From: Parvibaculum sp049671045
GTDB taxonomy: Bacteria > Pseudomonadota > Alphaproteobacteria > Parvibaculales > Parvibaculaceae
DNA length: 50,510 bases
Direction: 5' to 3'
Assembly (NCBI RefSeq): GCF_049671045.1
Contig: NZ_JBATUH010000056.1
Coordinates: 1-50,510 of the forward strand
Each line of letters opens with the position of its first letter. Within the stretch, counting starts at the first letter, position 1. Below are positions 32,958-42,920 of this stretch, in pieces. Both the position numbers and the translations under genes were made by a program. Under the pieces are notes generated by a model. The model was given only the letters and a program-made list of their open reading frames with translations, searched no databases and had not been told where the DNA came from.

Positions 32958-33913
32958 GCAAGACCCGTCATTTCTTCGGACACGCTCCAGAGCCGTTCCG
33001 CCGCCTCCGCATCGAGCGCATGAGGCAGGACGCCGCTCCAGGGCGCATCCTCCTTCCAGGGCGCAGCCTCCGCGCAATCTTCCAGATAGAGCCCGCCGAT
33101 CCCTTGAAGCTCCTTCGCCGTCGCCGCCCAGACGGAGGTGGCCGCCCCTTGCGCGGGCGTCTTCATGCCGGGATTGATGGAGCCATCCGGCAGGATCCAT
33201 CCAAGCGCCTTCTGTTCCTCCATCGGCATATGTTTCTGAAGGCCGGTCATGATGCCGCCCGGCATGACGGCATTCGCGGTGATGCCATCCGCGCCGAAGC
33301 GCCGCGTCCAGCCGACGGCGAAAAGCGCATTCGCGGTTTTCGATTGTCCGTATGCGGCCCATTTGTCGTAGGGGCGCTGTTTGAAGTGAATGTCGTCGAA
33401 GACGACCGGCGAACGGCGATGGCCGATCGAGGACAGGGAGACGATGCGCGCGGGCGCACCCTTTCGCAACAGGGGAAGCAGCAGGTTCGCAAGCAGGAAG
33501 TGGCCGAGATGGTTCGTCGCGAATTGAAGCTCGTAGCCCTCTTTGGTGCGCATCTCCGGCGTCGCCATGATGCCCGCATTGTTGACGAGGATATGGAGCG
33601 CGGCGTGGCTCGCGGCGAAATCGGCGGCGAAGCGGCGGACGGAGGCCTGATCGCCGAGATCGAGGGCGCCGACCGCAATCCTGTCATTGCCGGTTGCCTT
33701 GCGGAGATCGGCCGCCACCGCCTCACCCTTCGCCGTATCGCGCACGGCAAGCGTGAGATCCGCACCGGCGGACGCAAAGGCCCGCGCCGTCTCCACGCCG
33801 ATGCCGGACGCCGCGCCCGTGACAAGGACCACGCGGCCGGAAAGATCGTGCCCCTTGATGACGTCGAGCGCCGTTGCCCTGCGGTCGAATTGCGACGTGA
33901 TGCGGCCTGCCAT
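32954..33913 (-). CDS. Short-chain dehydrogenase/reductase
   Basis: A 319-residue Rossmann enzyme. The cofactor motif TGAASGIG (32-39), NNAG (111-114), Ser161/162 and the catalytic Tyr188-x3-Lys192 (YGQSK) are all present. Overall it resembles the retinol-dehydrogenase/WW-domain oxidoreductase-like SDRs (FATNHLGHFLLANLLLP), which usually prefer NADP(H). The residue after the second core strand (VRDTAKGE) is consistent with that. Substrate unknown. It is inverted between moeA and lexA and ends within the last bases of moeA, so it looks like an addition to the conserved block. Confidence 0.88.
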   Translation of the reverse strand: MAGRITSQFDRRATALDVIKGHDLSGRVVLVTGAASGIGVETARAFASAGADLTLAVRDTAKGEAVAADLRKATGNDRIAVGALDLGDQASVRRFAADFAASHAALHILVNNAGIMATPEMRTKEGYELQFATNHLGHFLLANLLLPLLRKGAPARIVSLSSIGHRRSPVVFDDIHFKQRPYDKWAAYGQSKTANALFAVGWTRRFGADGITANAVMPGGIMTGLQKHMPMEEQKALGWILPDGSINPGMKTPAQGAATSVWAATAKELQGIGGLYLEDCAEAAPWKEDAPWSGVLPHALDAEAAERLWSVSEEMTGLA

Positions 33914-34065
33914 GATGAACCTCCCTCCATGCTTAAGGGAGCGGAGTATGAGCGCCGCGCGGTCGCCTCGCCATAAACACTATCGTGAGCTTCTCCGCCA
34001 TCGCGGCCACGGACCTGCAACGCCCGGCGCCGCCTCTCGAATTTCCAAATTATCCACAGAAGTGC

Positions 34066-34094
34066 TTGACGTCAGACGTGAACCAAACTAGAAC
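34066..34094 (+). promoter_or_regulatory. lexA promoter
   Basis: TTGACG (34066-34071), a 17-nt spacer and TAGAAC (34089-34094) form a convincing promoter 46 nt upstream of the lexA ATG. The -10 element overlaps the second half of the SOS box, so LexA bound there would block RNA polymerase. Confidence 0.75.
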
Positions 34095-34119
34095 GTGTGG
34101 CGAGGTTTATGGTTTGTTC
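34080..34119 (+). promoter_or_regulatory. SOS boxes for LexA autoregulation
   Basis: GAACCAAACTAGAAC (34080-34094) fits exactly the alphaproteobacterial SOS box, a direct repeat GAAC-N7-GAAC. A second, degenerate copy in the other orientation (GTTT-N7-GTTC, 34105-34119, one mismatch) lies just downstream, over the likely transcription start. Confidence 0.85.
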
Positions 34120-34139
34120 CATATTTGGGGCCGGAAAGC

Positions 34140-34850
34140 ATGCTCACGCGGAAACAGCACGAACTCCTGATGTTCATCCATGAGCGGATCAAGGAGGGGG
34201 GCGTTTCTCCGAGCTTCGACGAGATGAAGGAAGCTCTCGACCTGCGGTCGAAGTCGGGCATCCACCGCCTCATCACCGCGCTCGAGGAGCGGGGCTTCAT
34301 CCGCCGCCTCGCCCATCGCGCCCGCGCTCTCGAAATTCTCAAGCTTCCCGAATCGGCCTCCCCGAGCCTCGCGGTTTCGCGCGCCAAGGGTTTCTCGCCG
34401 AGCGTCATCGAGGGCAGTCGCGGCAAGGCGCTCAGCCGCGACCTTCAGCCCGCCAATCAGCCCGAAAACACGATCACACTCTCCGTCATGGGCCGCATCG
34501 CGGCCGGCACGCCCATCGAGGCGCTGCAGGAGGAAAGCCATCAGGTCAGCGTGCCGATATCGCTTCTCGGCACGGGCGAGCATTATGCGCTCGAGGTCAA
34601 GGGCGACTCGATGATCGACGCCGGCATTCTCGATGGCGACACGGTGCTCATCCAGCGTTGCGACACCGCCAATAGCGGCGAGATCGTCGTGGCGCTCGTC
34701 GACAATATCGAGGCGACGCTGAAGCGGCTGCGCCGCAAGGGCGACTCGATCGCGCTCGAAGCCGCGAACCCTGCTTACGAGACGCGCATCTTCGGTCCAG
34801 ACCGGGTCAAGGTGCAGGGCAAGCTCGTCGGCCTGCTGCGCCGCTACTGA
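34140..34850 (+). CDS. lexA: SOS repressor LexA
   Basis: A 236-residue repressor with self-cleaving activity. The N-terminal winged helix (1-68) reads MLTRKQHELLMFIHERIKEG and SFDEMKEALDLRSKSGIHRL, typical of alphaproteobacterial LexA. The cleavage site is Ala122-Gly123 (RIAAGTPIEA), and the Ser157/Lys195 dyad lies in GDSMIDAGI and EATLKRL. It is slightly longer than E. coli LexA (202) because of the linker around 70-110, normal for this class. It controls itself through the boxes upstream. Its end overlaps convergent comEC by 7 nt. Confidence 0.97.
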   Translation: MLTRKQHELLMFIHERIKEGGVSPSFDEMKEALDLRSKSGIHRLITALEERGFIRRLAHRARALEILKLPESASPSLAVSRAKGFSPSVIEGSRGKALSRDLQPANQPENTITLSVMGRIAAGTPIEALQEESHQVSVPISLLGTGEHYALEVKGDSMIDAGILDGDTVLIQRCDTANSGEIVVALVDNIEATLKRLRRKGDSIALEAANPAYETRIFGPDRVKVQGKLVGLLRRY

Positions 34851-37045
34851 TCCCCGGCCTCGCCGGCGGATTTCGGCTGGCGCTGAACCCATGGGCGCGC
34901 GCCCCTGCTCTCGCGCGCTGTCTCTATCCGCACCGCCCCATCCGCCCCGTAGTAAAGCGCGATGGCGCCGCCCCGCCAGAGATCGAAGCGGTCGATGAGC
35001 GTCGGCGCGCGGCACTGATTTCGCAGTCGCCAGGGAACTCCGAAACGGGCGATGACGATCTGCGCCGTCTCGCAATCCTCCGTAAGCGCATCATGGCTGG
35101 CCGGTAGCGCGATGACCGGCCTTCCCTCTTCCCGCCACAGGCATCCCAGAGCATCGCAGCGAAGAAAGTCCGATTTCGCCTCGGCGGGCTTGCGCGGGTC
35201 GCCATCGCGGCGCAGCCACTGCCCGGCGGCATAGGACGCCCGCGCCGAGGTGAGCGCGAGGCGGCCATCCGCCATGCGAATGGCGGCAAGCGCGCCCTCG
35301 CGGTCGATCAGCACGTCCGGCCGCGCGCCGCCCGTCCACAAGGCGAGGCTCAGAATAACCGGCGCCGCTCCGAGATAGCGCCACTGCCCGCGCCAGAGGG
35401 CGAGCCACAATCCGCCAAGGGTCATGAGTATCAGCGAGGCCATGGGCGCGGCGGCGACGAAGCGATCCGCCCCTTCCCAGCCGGCAACCTGATGGGCGAC
35501 CCAGAGCATCGCATCGATCCCCTTGCCCATGAGCCAGAGCGCCGGGCCGTCTAGCCCCAGCGGCATGAGAATGAGCGCGACGAGCGCCATGGGCATGACG
35601 ATGGCGCTCACTATGGGCAAGGCGCCCATATTGCCCGCCATGCCGTAAAGGGCGATCCGGTCGAAATGAAAGGCCGCATAGGCGCCGGTCGCAATTCCGG
35701 CAACCGTCGTCGTGAGCAGGATGCCGGCGACATGGTTCGCGGCGAAGCGGAAGAATGTGGAGACGACGCCCTCCGGCCCCTCGCGCATCGCCGCGAGAAG
35801 GCGCTGGGCAAAGGGCGTTTCGTAGAATGCGATGAGCGCGACGACGGCGGAAAACGACATCTGGAAACTCGCGCCAAGCAGGCTTTCCGGCCGCCAGGCG
35901 AGCACCACCAGCGCCGCGAGCGCGACATTTCGCATGCTGAGCGCCGGGCGATCGAAGAGGATCGCAAGGAACATCAGCGAGATCATGATCCAGGAGCGCT
36001 GCGTCGCGACTTCTGCGCCCGAAATCATGAGATAGGCGGTCGAGCCGATGAGCGCTGCCGCCGCACCCCATTTCTTGATCGGAAAGCGCAGCGCGATTGG
36101 CGGCACCGCCGCGAAACAGGCGCGCACGAGCCAGAAGAGCGAGCCGCCGAAAAGAGCCATATGCAGGCCCGAGATCGAGAGCACATGGGCAAGGCCGGCA
36201 TTGCGAAGGTCCTCGGCCGCCCATTTCGGAATGGCGCGCTGCTCGCCGGTGATGAGGGCCGCGGCAACCGGGCCCGCAGCACCGCCGATTGCGGTCTGCA
36301 CACGGATGGTGATGCGGTGCCGCAGGCGGGCGAGCGCCGTCGCCGCATCGTTCGGCGCGGGCGCGATCCGCTCCGGCGCGGTGAAGGCGAAGCCGACCCC
36401 GCCAATTCTCTCGAACCACACCTGCCGCGCGTAGTCGAAGCCGCCCGGCTCCACGGGTTCGGGCGGCGGCAGCAGCCTGGCGCGGAGGCGTATCGTTTCG
36501 CCGGGTTCGACGGGCTCGCTCTTCATGCGGAGCTGGATGCGGATGCGGGCCGGAAGCGCGGCCGGCGCAAGCCGCTCCATGAAGATCGGCGCGACGAGAA
36601 GCGAGAGCGCGCCGGTGTCCGTTCGCTGCGATTCGACCACGCGGCCTTCGAGCGCGCCGCTCCATAAGCGCTCCAGCACGGGGGCCGCCACGCTCCAGCT
36701 CCGCAGGCAGGCGAAGGTGAAGCCGAGCGCGATGCAAAGAACCACCACCGCCGGGATGGCGAGCGCGGCACGGCGGAAGGTGGCAATGAAGACGGCCGAA
36801 GCGACCGCCAGCGCTGCGAAGGCGAGCCAGAGCGGCGGCTCGGCGGCGAGCGCGAAATAGAGCGCGATGCCGAGCCCCATGAGCACGGGGGTCCAGAGAA
36901 ACCAGCGGTCGCTTTCGGCCACGAAGGCGCGGGAGAGGCCATGCCAGGCCGCGCGGGCGGCGGCGGCCCATGGCCCCCCGGCCGGCCCCGCATCGGCGCC
37001 CGCCGAAGCCCCACCCGTCGCAATCGCCAAGCCTTGCCCCTCCAC
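34844..37045 (-). CDS. comEC: ComEC/Rec2-family DNA-uptake channel
   Basis: A 733-residue polytopic inner-membrane protein. An N-terminal pair of helices (about 50-112) and a DUF4131-like soluble part (120-235) precede the competence domain with its signature (HVLSISGLHMALFGG) and about eight helices (270-560). The C-terminal part (about 600-733) lacks the HxHxDH metal motif of the beta-lactamase domain found in full-length ComEC, so nuclease activity on the incoming strand would need another protein. This layout recurs in alphaproteobacteria as I recall. The start is GTG at 37045 after a weak site. Convergent with lexA, divergent from gltX, the conserved order. Confidence 0.9.
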   Translation of the reverse strand: MEGQGLAIATGGASAGADAGPAGGPWAAAARAAWHGLSRAFVAESDRWFLWTPVLMGLGIALYFALAAEPPLWLAFAALAVASAVFIATFRRAALAIPAVVVLCIALGFTFACLRSWSVAAPVLERLWSGALEGRVVESQRTDTGALSLLVAPIFMERLAPAALPARIRIQLRMKSEPVEPGETIRLRARLLPPPEPVEPGGFDYARQVWFERIGGVGFAFTAPERIAPAPNDAATALARLRHRITIRVQTAIGGAAGPVAAALITGEQRAIPKWAAEDLRNAGLAHVLSISGLHMALFGGSLFWLVRACFAAVPPIALRFPIKKWGAAAALIGSTAYLMISGAEVATQRSWIMISLMFLAILFDRPALSMRNVALAALVVLAWRPESLLGASFQMSFSAVVALIAFYETPFAQRLLAAMREGPEGVVSTFFRFAANHVAGILLTTTVAGIATGAYAAFHFDRIALYGMAGNMGALPIVSAIVMPMALVALILMPLGLDGPALWLMGKGIDAMLWVAHQVAGWEGADRFVAAAPMASLILMTLGGLWLALWRGQWRYLGAAPVILSLALWTGGARPDVLIDREGALAAIRMADGRLALTSARASYAAGQWLRRDGDPRKPAEAKSDFLRCDALGCLWREEGRPVIALPASHDALTEDCETAQIVIARFGVPWRLRNQCRAPTLIDRFDLWRGGAIALYYGADGAVRIETARESRGARPWVQRQPKSAGEAGDQ

Positions 37046-37266
37046 CCCGAAAAAGGCCCCGAACAGGCCGTGAACGGCAGCACAATCCCGCGCGTTTCAG
37101 GGCTTACCCTGCGTTGCCGCGATGTGCTAGAAAGCCCCTGCCCTGCTGTGATCCGAGCGCGTCGCTATGCGCTGCCGGATATGAGCTTGCCAACAATTAT
37201 TCGCCTTGCCTACCTGATTGGGCCTGCCTGTCCGGGCAAAGCACATGGGTGGGACGACGGAAGATC

Positions 37267-38694
37267 ATGACGGAACCGAAGAAAGTCGTAACCCGCTTTG
37301 CCCCCTCGCCGACGGGCTTTCTGCACATTGGCGGCGGGCGCACCGCGCTGTTCAACTGGCTCTTCGCACGCCGGTACGGGGGAACGTTTCTGCTCCGGAT
37401 CGAGGATACCGACCGCGAGCGCTCGACCGATGCCGCCATCGACGCGATTTTCGAGGGCTTGCGCTGGCTCGGCCTCGACTGGGATGGCGACGTCACCCAC
37501 CAGTTCGCGCGCCAGGCGCGCCACCGCGAAGTCGCGGAGGAACTGCTGAGGCGCGGCAAGGCCTATTATTGTTACGCCTCCCCGCAGGAACTCGAGGAAA
37601 TGCGCGAGAAGGCGAAGGCCGAGGGCCGCCCGATCCGCTATGACGGCCGCTGGCGCGACCGCGATCCGTCCGAAGCGCCTGCCGGCGTCAAACCCGTCAT
37701 CCGCTTCAAGTCGCCCAATGAGGGCGAGACGATCGTGCGCGATCACGTCATGGGCGATGTGCGCTTCGCCAATGAGCAGCTCGACGACCTCATCATCGTC
37801 CGCAGCGACGGCACGCCGACCTACAATCTCTCCGTCGTCGTCGACGACCACGACATGGGCGTGACCCATATCATCCGCGGCGACGACCACCTGACCAATG
37901 CCGGGCGCCAGAGCCAGATTTACGAGGCGATGGGCTGGGACGTGCCGGAATTCGCGCATGTGCCGCTCATTCACGGACCGGACGGCGCAAAGCTTTCCAA
38001 GCGCCACGGCGCGCTCGGTATCGATGCCTATCGCGACATGGGCTATCTGCCCGAGGCGATGCGCAACTATCTCGCCCGGCTCGGCTGGAGCCATGGCGAC
38101 GACGAGATCTTCTCGACCGAGCAGGCCATCGAATGGTTCGACCTCGAACATATCGGCCGCTCGCCCTCGCGCTTCGACTTCGCGAAGCTCGAAAACCTCA
38201 ATGGCCACTATATCCGGCAGGCGGACGACACGCGCCTTGCAGAGCTGACGATCGAGCTGATGCAGCGGGTCGGCGGCTGGGCGTCCGATGGCGACAATGC
38301 GGGCCCTGCGTTCCGCGCGCAGTTCATCGCGGCCATGCCGGGTCTCAAGGAACGCGCGAAGACGCTGATCGAGATCGGCAAGGGAGCCGAGTTCCTGCGC
38401 GCCGCAAGGCCCATTCCGCTCGACGACAATGCGCGCAAGCTCCTCAATGACGAGGCGCGCGCGCTACTCAAGCGGCTCCATGCGCTGCTCGAGGCAAGGC
38501 AGGACTGGAGCGCCGAGAGCATCGAGGCCGATGTGCGCGCCTTCGCCGAAGCCGAAAACCTCAAGCTCGGCAAAGTGGCGCAGCCCCTACGCGCCGCATT
38601 GACGGGAAGCTCGGTTTCGCCCCCTATCTTCGACGTGCTGACGACGCTCGGCCGCGACGAGTCGCTCGGACGTATCAAGGATCAAGCGGTGTAA
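37267..38694 (+). CDS. gltX: Glutamyl-tRNA synthetase
   Basis: A 475-residue class I aminoacyl-tRNA synthetase. The ATP motifs are FLHIG at 18-22 (PSPTGFLHIGGGRTA) and KLSKR at 242-246. The Glu/tRNA region LLRIEDTDRERS is intact. The zinc-binding cysteines of the E. coli enzyme are not all present (a single Cys102), as in many bacteria. If the organism lacks GlnRS this enzyme would also charge tRNA-Gln for GatCAB, which cannot be judged here. The ATG at 37267 opens the conserved N-terminus; the long open frame upstream overlaps comEC and is spurious. Confidence 0.97.
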   Translation: MTEPKKVVTRFAPSPTGFLHIGGGRTALFNWLFARRYGGTFLLRIEDTDRERSTDAAIDAIFEGLRWLGLDWDGDVTHQFARQARHREVAEELLRRGKAYYCYASPQELEEMREKAKAEGRPIRYDGRWRDRDPSEAPAGVKPVIRFKSPNEGETIVRDHVMGDVRFANEQLDDLIIVRSDGTPTYNLSVVVDDHDMGVTHIIRGDDHLTNAGRQSQIYEAMGWDVPEFAHVPLIHGPDGAKLSKRHGALGIDAYRDMGYLPEAMRNYLARLGWSHGDDEIFSTEQAIEWFDLEHIGRSPSRFDFAKLENLNGHYIRQADDTRLAELTIELMQRVGGWASDGDNAGPAFRAQFIAAMPGLKERAKTLIEIGKGAEFLRAARPIPLDDNARKLLNDEARALLKRLHALLEARQDWSAESIEADVRAFAEAENLKLGKVAQPLRAALTGSSVSPPIFDVLTTLGRDESLGRIKDQAV

Positions 38695-38718
38695 CCCTCG
38701 CCCGAGGCGAGATCGCCC

Positions 38719-38771
38719 TATAGAATGTTCAACAATCGCCGGATCGGATCGCAAACAAAGAGCGATCCGGC
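38719..38771 (+). promoter_or_regulatory. gltA promoter element and leader hairpin
   Basis: TATAGA (38719-38724) could be the -10 of gltA, with a poor -35. Downstream GCCGGATCG (38738-38746) and CGATCCGGC (38763-38771) are a perfect 9-bp inverted repeat with a 16-nt loop, ending 29 nt before the gltA ATG. It is either an operator or a leader hairpin. A smaller CTCGCC-CGA-GGCGAG stem (38697-38711) follows the gltX stop. Confidence 0.4.
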
Positions 38772-38800
38772 AAACCAGCAAAGGACACAGGCAGGGAAGC

Positions 38801-40117
<1,317 letters not shown>

Positions 40118-40140
40118 GAGAGCTGAATTTCGGCAATGTG

Positions 40141-40172
40141 AAAGAGGCGCCCCGCGGGGCGCCTCTTTTATT
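40141..40172. terminator. Bidirectional terminator between gltA and the HAD gene
   Basis: A perfect stem pairs 40141-40153 with 40156-40168 (AAAGAGGCGCCCC and its complement) around GC. A-rich and T-rich flanks on both sides let it serve the convergent gltA (stop 40117) and HAD hydrolase (stop 40181). Confidence 0.9.
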
Positions 40173-40180
40173 GTAGTCGG

Positions 40181-40780
40181 TCAGATCGCCACCAGCTCAG
40201 CCAAGCGATCCTCGCCCGTCCAGCATGAGGCCTTCCAGCCCATGCGCCTTGCCGCATCGATATTTGCAGAACTGTCATCGATCAGAAGCAGGCATTCTCC
40301 CGGAATGCCGACCGCCTTTTCCACCTTTTGAAAAAATGCGGCGTCGGGCTTCTGGTGGCCGAGATCGGCAGAATAATAGATGCCATCGAAATGTTTCGCG
40401 AGGCCGAGCCTGTCCATGAGATAGGCCGCGCGGGCGTGTTCCTGATTGGTCGCCAGACAAGCCCTCAGGCCTTGCGCCCGCAAGGCATCTATCTCCTGCA
40501 ATAAACGGCGGTCGATCCGGGCATCATTCTCGAACCAATAGGCTATGAGGTCTTCGCAACTCAGCCCCGACGCAATTCGCGCAAGCACGGGAGCGAGACG
40601 ATCATGCAAAGTGCTTTTGCCAGTCACGACAGCGTCCCAATGCGGGCGGAAGAATTCCCGCTGCAACTCTTCGGCATCCAGGCCGAGATCATCCGCCAGC
40701 CTGCTGCTCCAAGGGCGACCATCCTTGGGCCTGCCGCGAATGACGACCCCGTCCACATCGATCATCAGGGCTCTGATCAT
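40181..40780 (-). CDS. HAD-superfamily hydrolase, subfamily IA
   Basis: A 199-residue HAD phosphatase. Motif I is IDVDGVV with nucleophile Asp8 and acid Asp10; motif II Thr111 (CLATNQEH); motif III Lys144 (GHQKPD); motif IV Asp168-Asp169 (LLIDDSSANI). The helical cap after motif I (about 15-90) is the IA type, as in small-molecule phosphatases and epoxide-hydrolase-N-like proteins. Substrate unknown. It sits between gltA and lpxB on the lpxB strand, 70 nt after the lpxB stop, and may be the last gene of the lipid A operon. It is an addition compared with the usual gltA-lpxB junction. Confidence 0.88.
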   Translation of the reverse strand: MIRALMIDVDGVVIRGRPKDGRPWSSRLADDLGLDAEELQREFFRPHWDAVVTGKSTLHDRLAPVLARIASGLSCEDLIAYWFENDARIDRRLLQEIDALRAQGLRACLATNQEHARAAYLMDRLGLAKHFDGIYYSADLGHQKPDAAFFQKVEKAVGIPGECLLLIDDSSANIDAARRMGWKASCWTGEDRLAELVAI

Positions 40781-40850
40781 CTACCTGCATTCTCTCTGCT
40801 GTGGCTTGAGCGAGCCGTGCCACACTACCGCACGCCATGACGAGACCGGA

Positions 40851-42032
40851 CTATGCAAGGCTCGCGGGAAGCATCTCCAGCACGGCACGCGCGGCGCGCA
40901 GGCTCGGCCGGTCGCCGCCCACGCCCATGACGTGGCGGAGATCCTCGAGGTCCGCGAGCGCGCGCTCTCTCTGCGGCGTGTCCACCAGCAGCGGGCGCAA
41001 GGCTTCGACAAGCGCCTTGGGCTTTGCGGCGAATTGCAGAAATTCGCGCACCGCCGGACGGTCGAGAATGAGATTCACGATGACGACCGAGGGCACCTGA
41101 AGCAGCCCCGAAACGGCCCAGGCCGCGACCGGATCGATCTTGTAGGCAACGACCATCGGCACACGGGCAAGCCCAAGTTCGAGCGACACGGTGCCCGATG
41201 CGGCAAGCGCCGCCGTCGCAGCATCGAAGGCCGCACGCTTCTCCGCCTCCCCCTCGACGAGTTCGACCGGAACGCCCCAACCCTTCACGGCCTCCTCGAC
41301 GAGGTGGCGTACATGCGGCACCGTCGGAAGCACGAGTTTGAGGCCCGGAATTTCGGCTGCGAGCAAGGCGGCCGTCTCGCCGAAGACACTCGCAAGGCGC
41401 TTCACTTCATTGGTGCGGCTGCCAGGCAAGAGCAGAAGCAGAGGCGCGTCCGGCGCGATGCCATGCTTCTTGCGGAATTCGAGGCCGGAGCCCGGCTCCG
41501 GCAGGCGCTCGATCGCAGGATGCCCGACATAGACGCAATCGAGATCGGCTTCAGCGCGGAAGAAGTCCGGCTCGAAAGGCAGGAGCGCAAGCACGCGCTT
41601 GATATAGCGCGCCATGGCCCGCGCGCGGCCGCGCCGCCAGGCCCAGACGCTGGGTGCCACATAATTCGCAATCGGAATATCTGGCGCGCGCTTCGCCACG
41701 CGCTTCGCCACCATATGGGTGAAATCCGGGCTGTCGATGATGACGAGAACGTCGGGCCGCTCCCGCACGGCGAAGTCCGCTGTCTCGCGCATACGCCTCA
41801 GGATGAGCGGCAGGCGCGGAATGACCTCGCGCGGCCCCATCACGGATGTATCCGACATGAGAAAGATGGATGAGAGGCCCTGGGCGATCATGTTTGGCCC
41901 GCCCGCGCCGGTGATGCGTACGCGGCCTCCGGTAAGCTCCTTCAGCGCCTCCATCAGCTCTCCGCCAAGCGCATCGCCCGAGGGCTCACCCGCCACCAGC
42001 ATGATATGCGGAACGCGCGCCTCGCCGCTCAC
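40851..42032 (-). CDS. lpxB: Lipid-A-disaccharide synthase
   Basis: A 393-residue GT19 glycosyltransferase joining UDP-2,3-diacylglucosamine and lipid X to the lipid A disaccharide at the inner membrane. Blocks: MLVAGEPSGD near the start (11-20), VLVIIDSPDFTHMVAKR, NYVAPSVWAWRRGRA, LLLLPGSRTNEV and ALAASGTVSLELGLARVPMVVAYK. The start is GTG at 42032, interleaved with the lpxI stop (GTGA), so translation is coupled. LpxI makes its substrate, so the two act in sequence. Confidence 0.96.
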   Translation of the reverse strand: MSGEARVPHIMLVAGEPSGDALGGELMEALKELTGGRVRITGAGGPNMIAQGLSSIFLMSDTSVMGPREVIPRLPLILRRMRETADFAVRERPDVLVIIDSPDFTHMVAKRVAKRAPDIPIANYVAPSVWAWRRGRARAMARYIKRVLALLPFEPDFFRAEADLDCVYVGHPAIERLPEPGSGLEFRKKHGIAPDAPLLLLLPGSRTNEVKRLASVFGETAALLAAEIPGLKLVLPTVPHVRHLVEEAVKGWGVPVELVEGEAEKRAAFDAATAALAASGTVSLELGLARVPMVVAYKIDPVAAWAVSGLLQVPSVVIVNLILDRPAVREFLQFAAKPKALVEALRPLLVDTPQRERALADLEDLRHVMGVGGDRPSLRAARAVLEMLPASLA

Positions 42033-42895
42033 GGTTTAGGTCCAATCGTGCGGCTATGCGGAAATCCCAGAACGAACAGTCCAAGCTCGTTGGCGCGGCG
42101 CACGACGTCTTCCGCATCGTTGACGATCGCGCCATCGGCCTCGACGGCGATCCCGGCAAGGCCGGCGGCGGCGGCGTTCTCAACCGTCCGCACACCAATT
42201 GTTGGCCTGTCCACCCTGCGCTCCTGTTCCGGTTTCGGCAGCTTCACGAGCACGCCGTCGCGCTCCAGATTGCCGGGCGCGCGCGCGGCGGCAAGCTCGG
42301 CCAGCATGACGTCGGTTCCTCTCACATCCTCGAGTGCGATAATCTCGCCCTTGCGCGCGACCGCGCCCTGACCGGCATCGCGCGCGCCGAGATCGCGGGC
42401 CGCGGCGATCGCAATATCTATGTCCTTCTCCTGCGAGGCGCTGGGAGCGCGGATCGTGAGCAGCCCTTCCCGCGCGAGAAGCTGCGGCAGAAACGTCTCC
42501 ACGCCGACGACCTTGAGGCCGTTTTCCTCGAGGAATTCCACGACGCCGCGCAGCAGCGCATCGTCGCCGGTCTTGAGCCGCCGGATGAAACGCGGAAGGA
42601 GAAGCAGTCCTCTGAAATCCGGGACGATGTCGCCGAGCCGCGGCCTGTTCATCGGGCCGATGATGACGATGTCCTCGCAGCCCGCCTGCTTGAAAAGCTT
42701 GAGAAAGCGCCCCATGGCGCCGACGCGGACCCAGCCATGCGGATAGCGCGCAATGTCCGGTCCGGCGGCGCCCCTGACGCCGACGATGAAGACATCGCGG
42801 CCCGCCGCGCGCGCCGCATCGGCGACCGCGAGGGGGAGCGGCCCGCCGCCTGCGGCTATGCCGAGCTTGCGAGGTCTGGAGGCGGGTGAACTCAT
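42029..42895 (-). CDS. lpxI: UDP-2,3-diacylglucosamine pyrophosphatase LpxI
   Basis: A 288-residue enzyme (DUF1009) that cleaves UDP-diacylglucosamine to lipid X, replacing LpxH in most alphaproteobacteria. Features: LGIAAGGGPLPLAVADAARA at the start, IIGPMNRPRLGDIVPDF, the SASQEKDIDIAI segment, and RVDRPTIGVRTV, where Asp229 probably matches the catalytic Asp225 of the Caulobacter enzyme. It overlaps lpxB by 4 nt and starts 25 nt after lpxA, completing lpxA-lpxI-lpxB. Confidence 0.95.
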   Translation of the reverse strand: MSSPASRPRKLGIAAGGGPLPLAVADAARAAGRDVFIVGVRGAAGPDIARYPHGWVRVGAMGRFLKLFKQAGCEDIVIIGPMNRPRLGDIVPDFRGLLLLPRFIRRLKTGDDALLRGVVEFLEENGLKVVGVETFLPQLLAREGLLTIRAPSASQEKDIDIAIAAARDLGARDAGQGAVARKGEIIALEDVRGTDVMLAELAAARAPGNLERDGVLVKLPKPEQERRVDRPTIGVRTVENAAAAGLAGIAVEADGAIVNDAEDVVRRANELGLFVLGFPHSRTIGPKP

Positions 42896-42920
42896 GCGAC
42901 GTGCCTCGGCTTGCCCGTGG

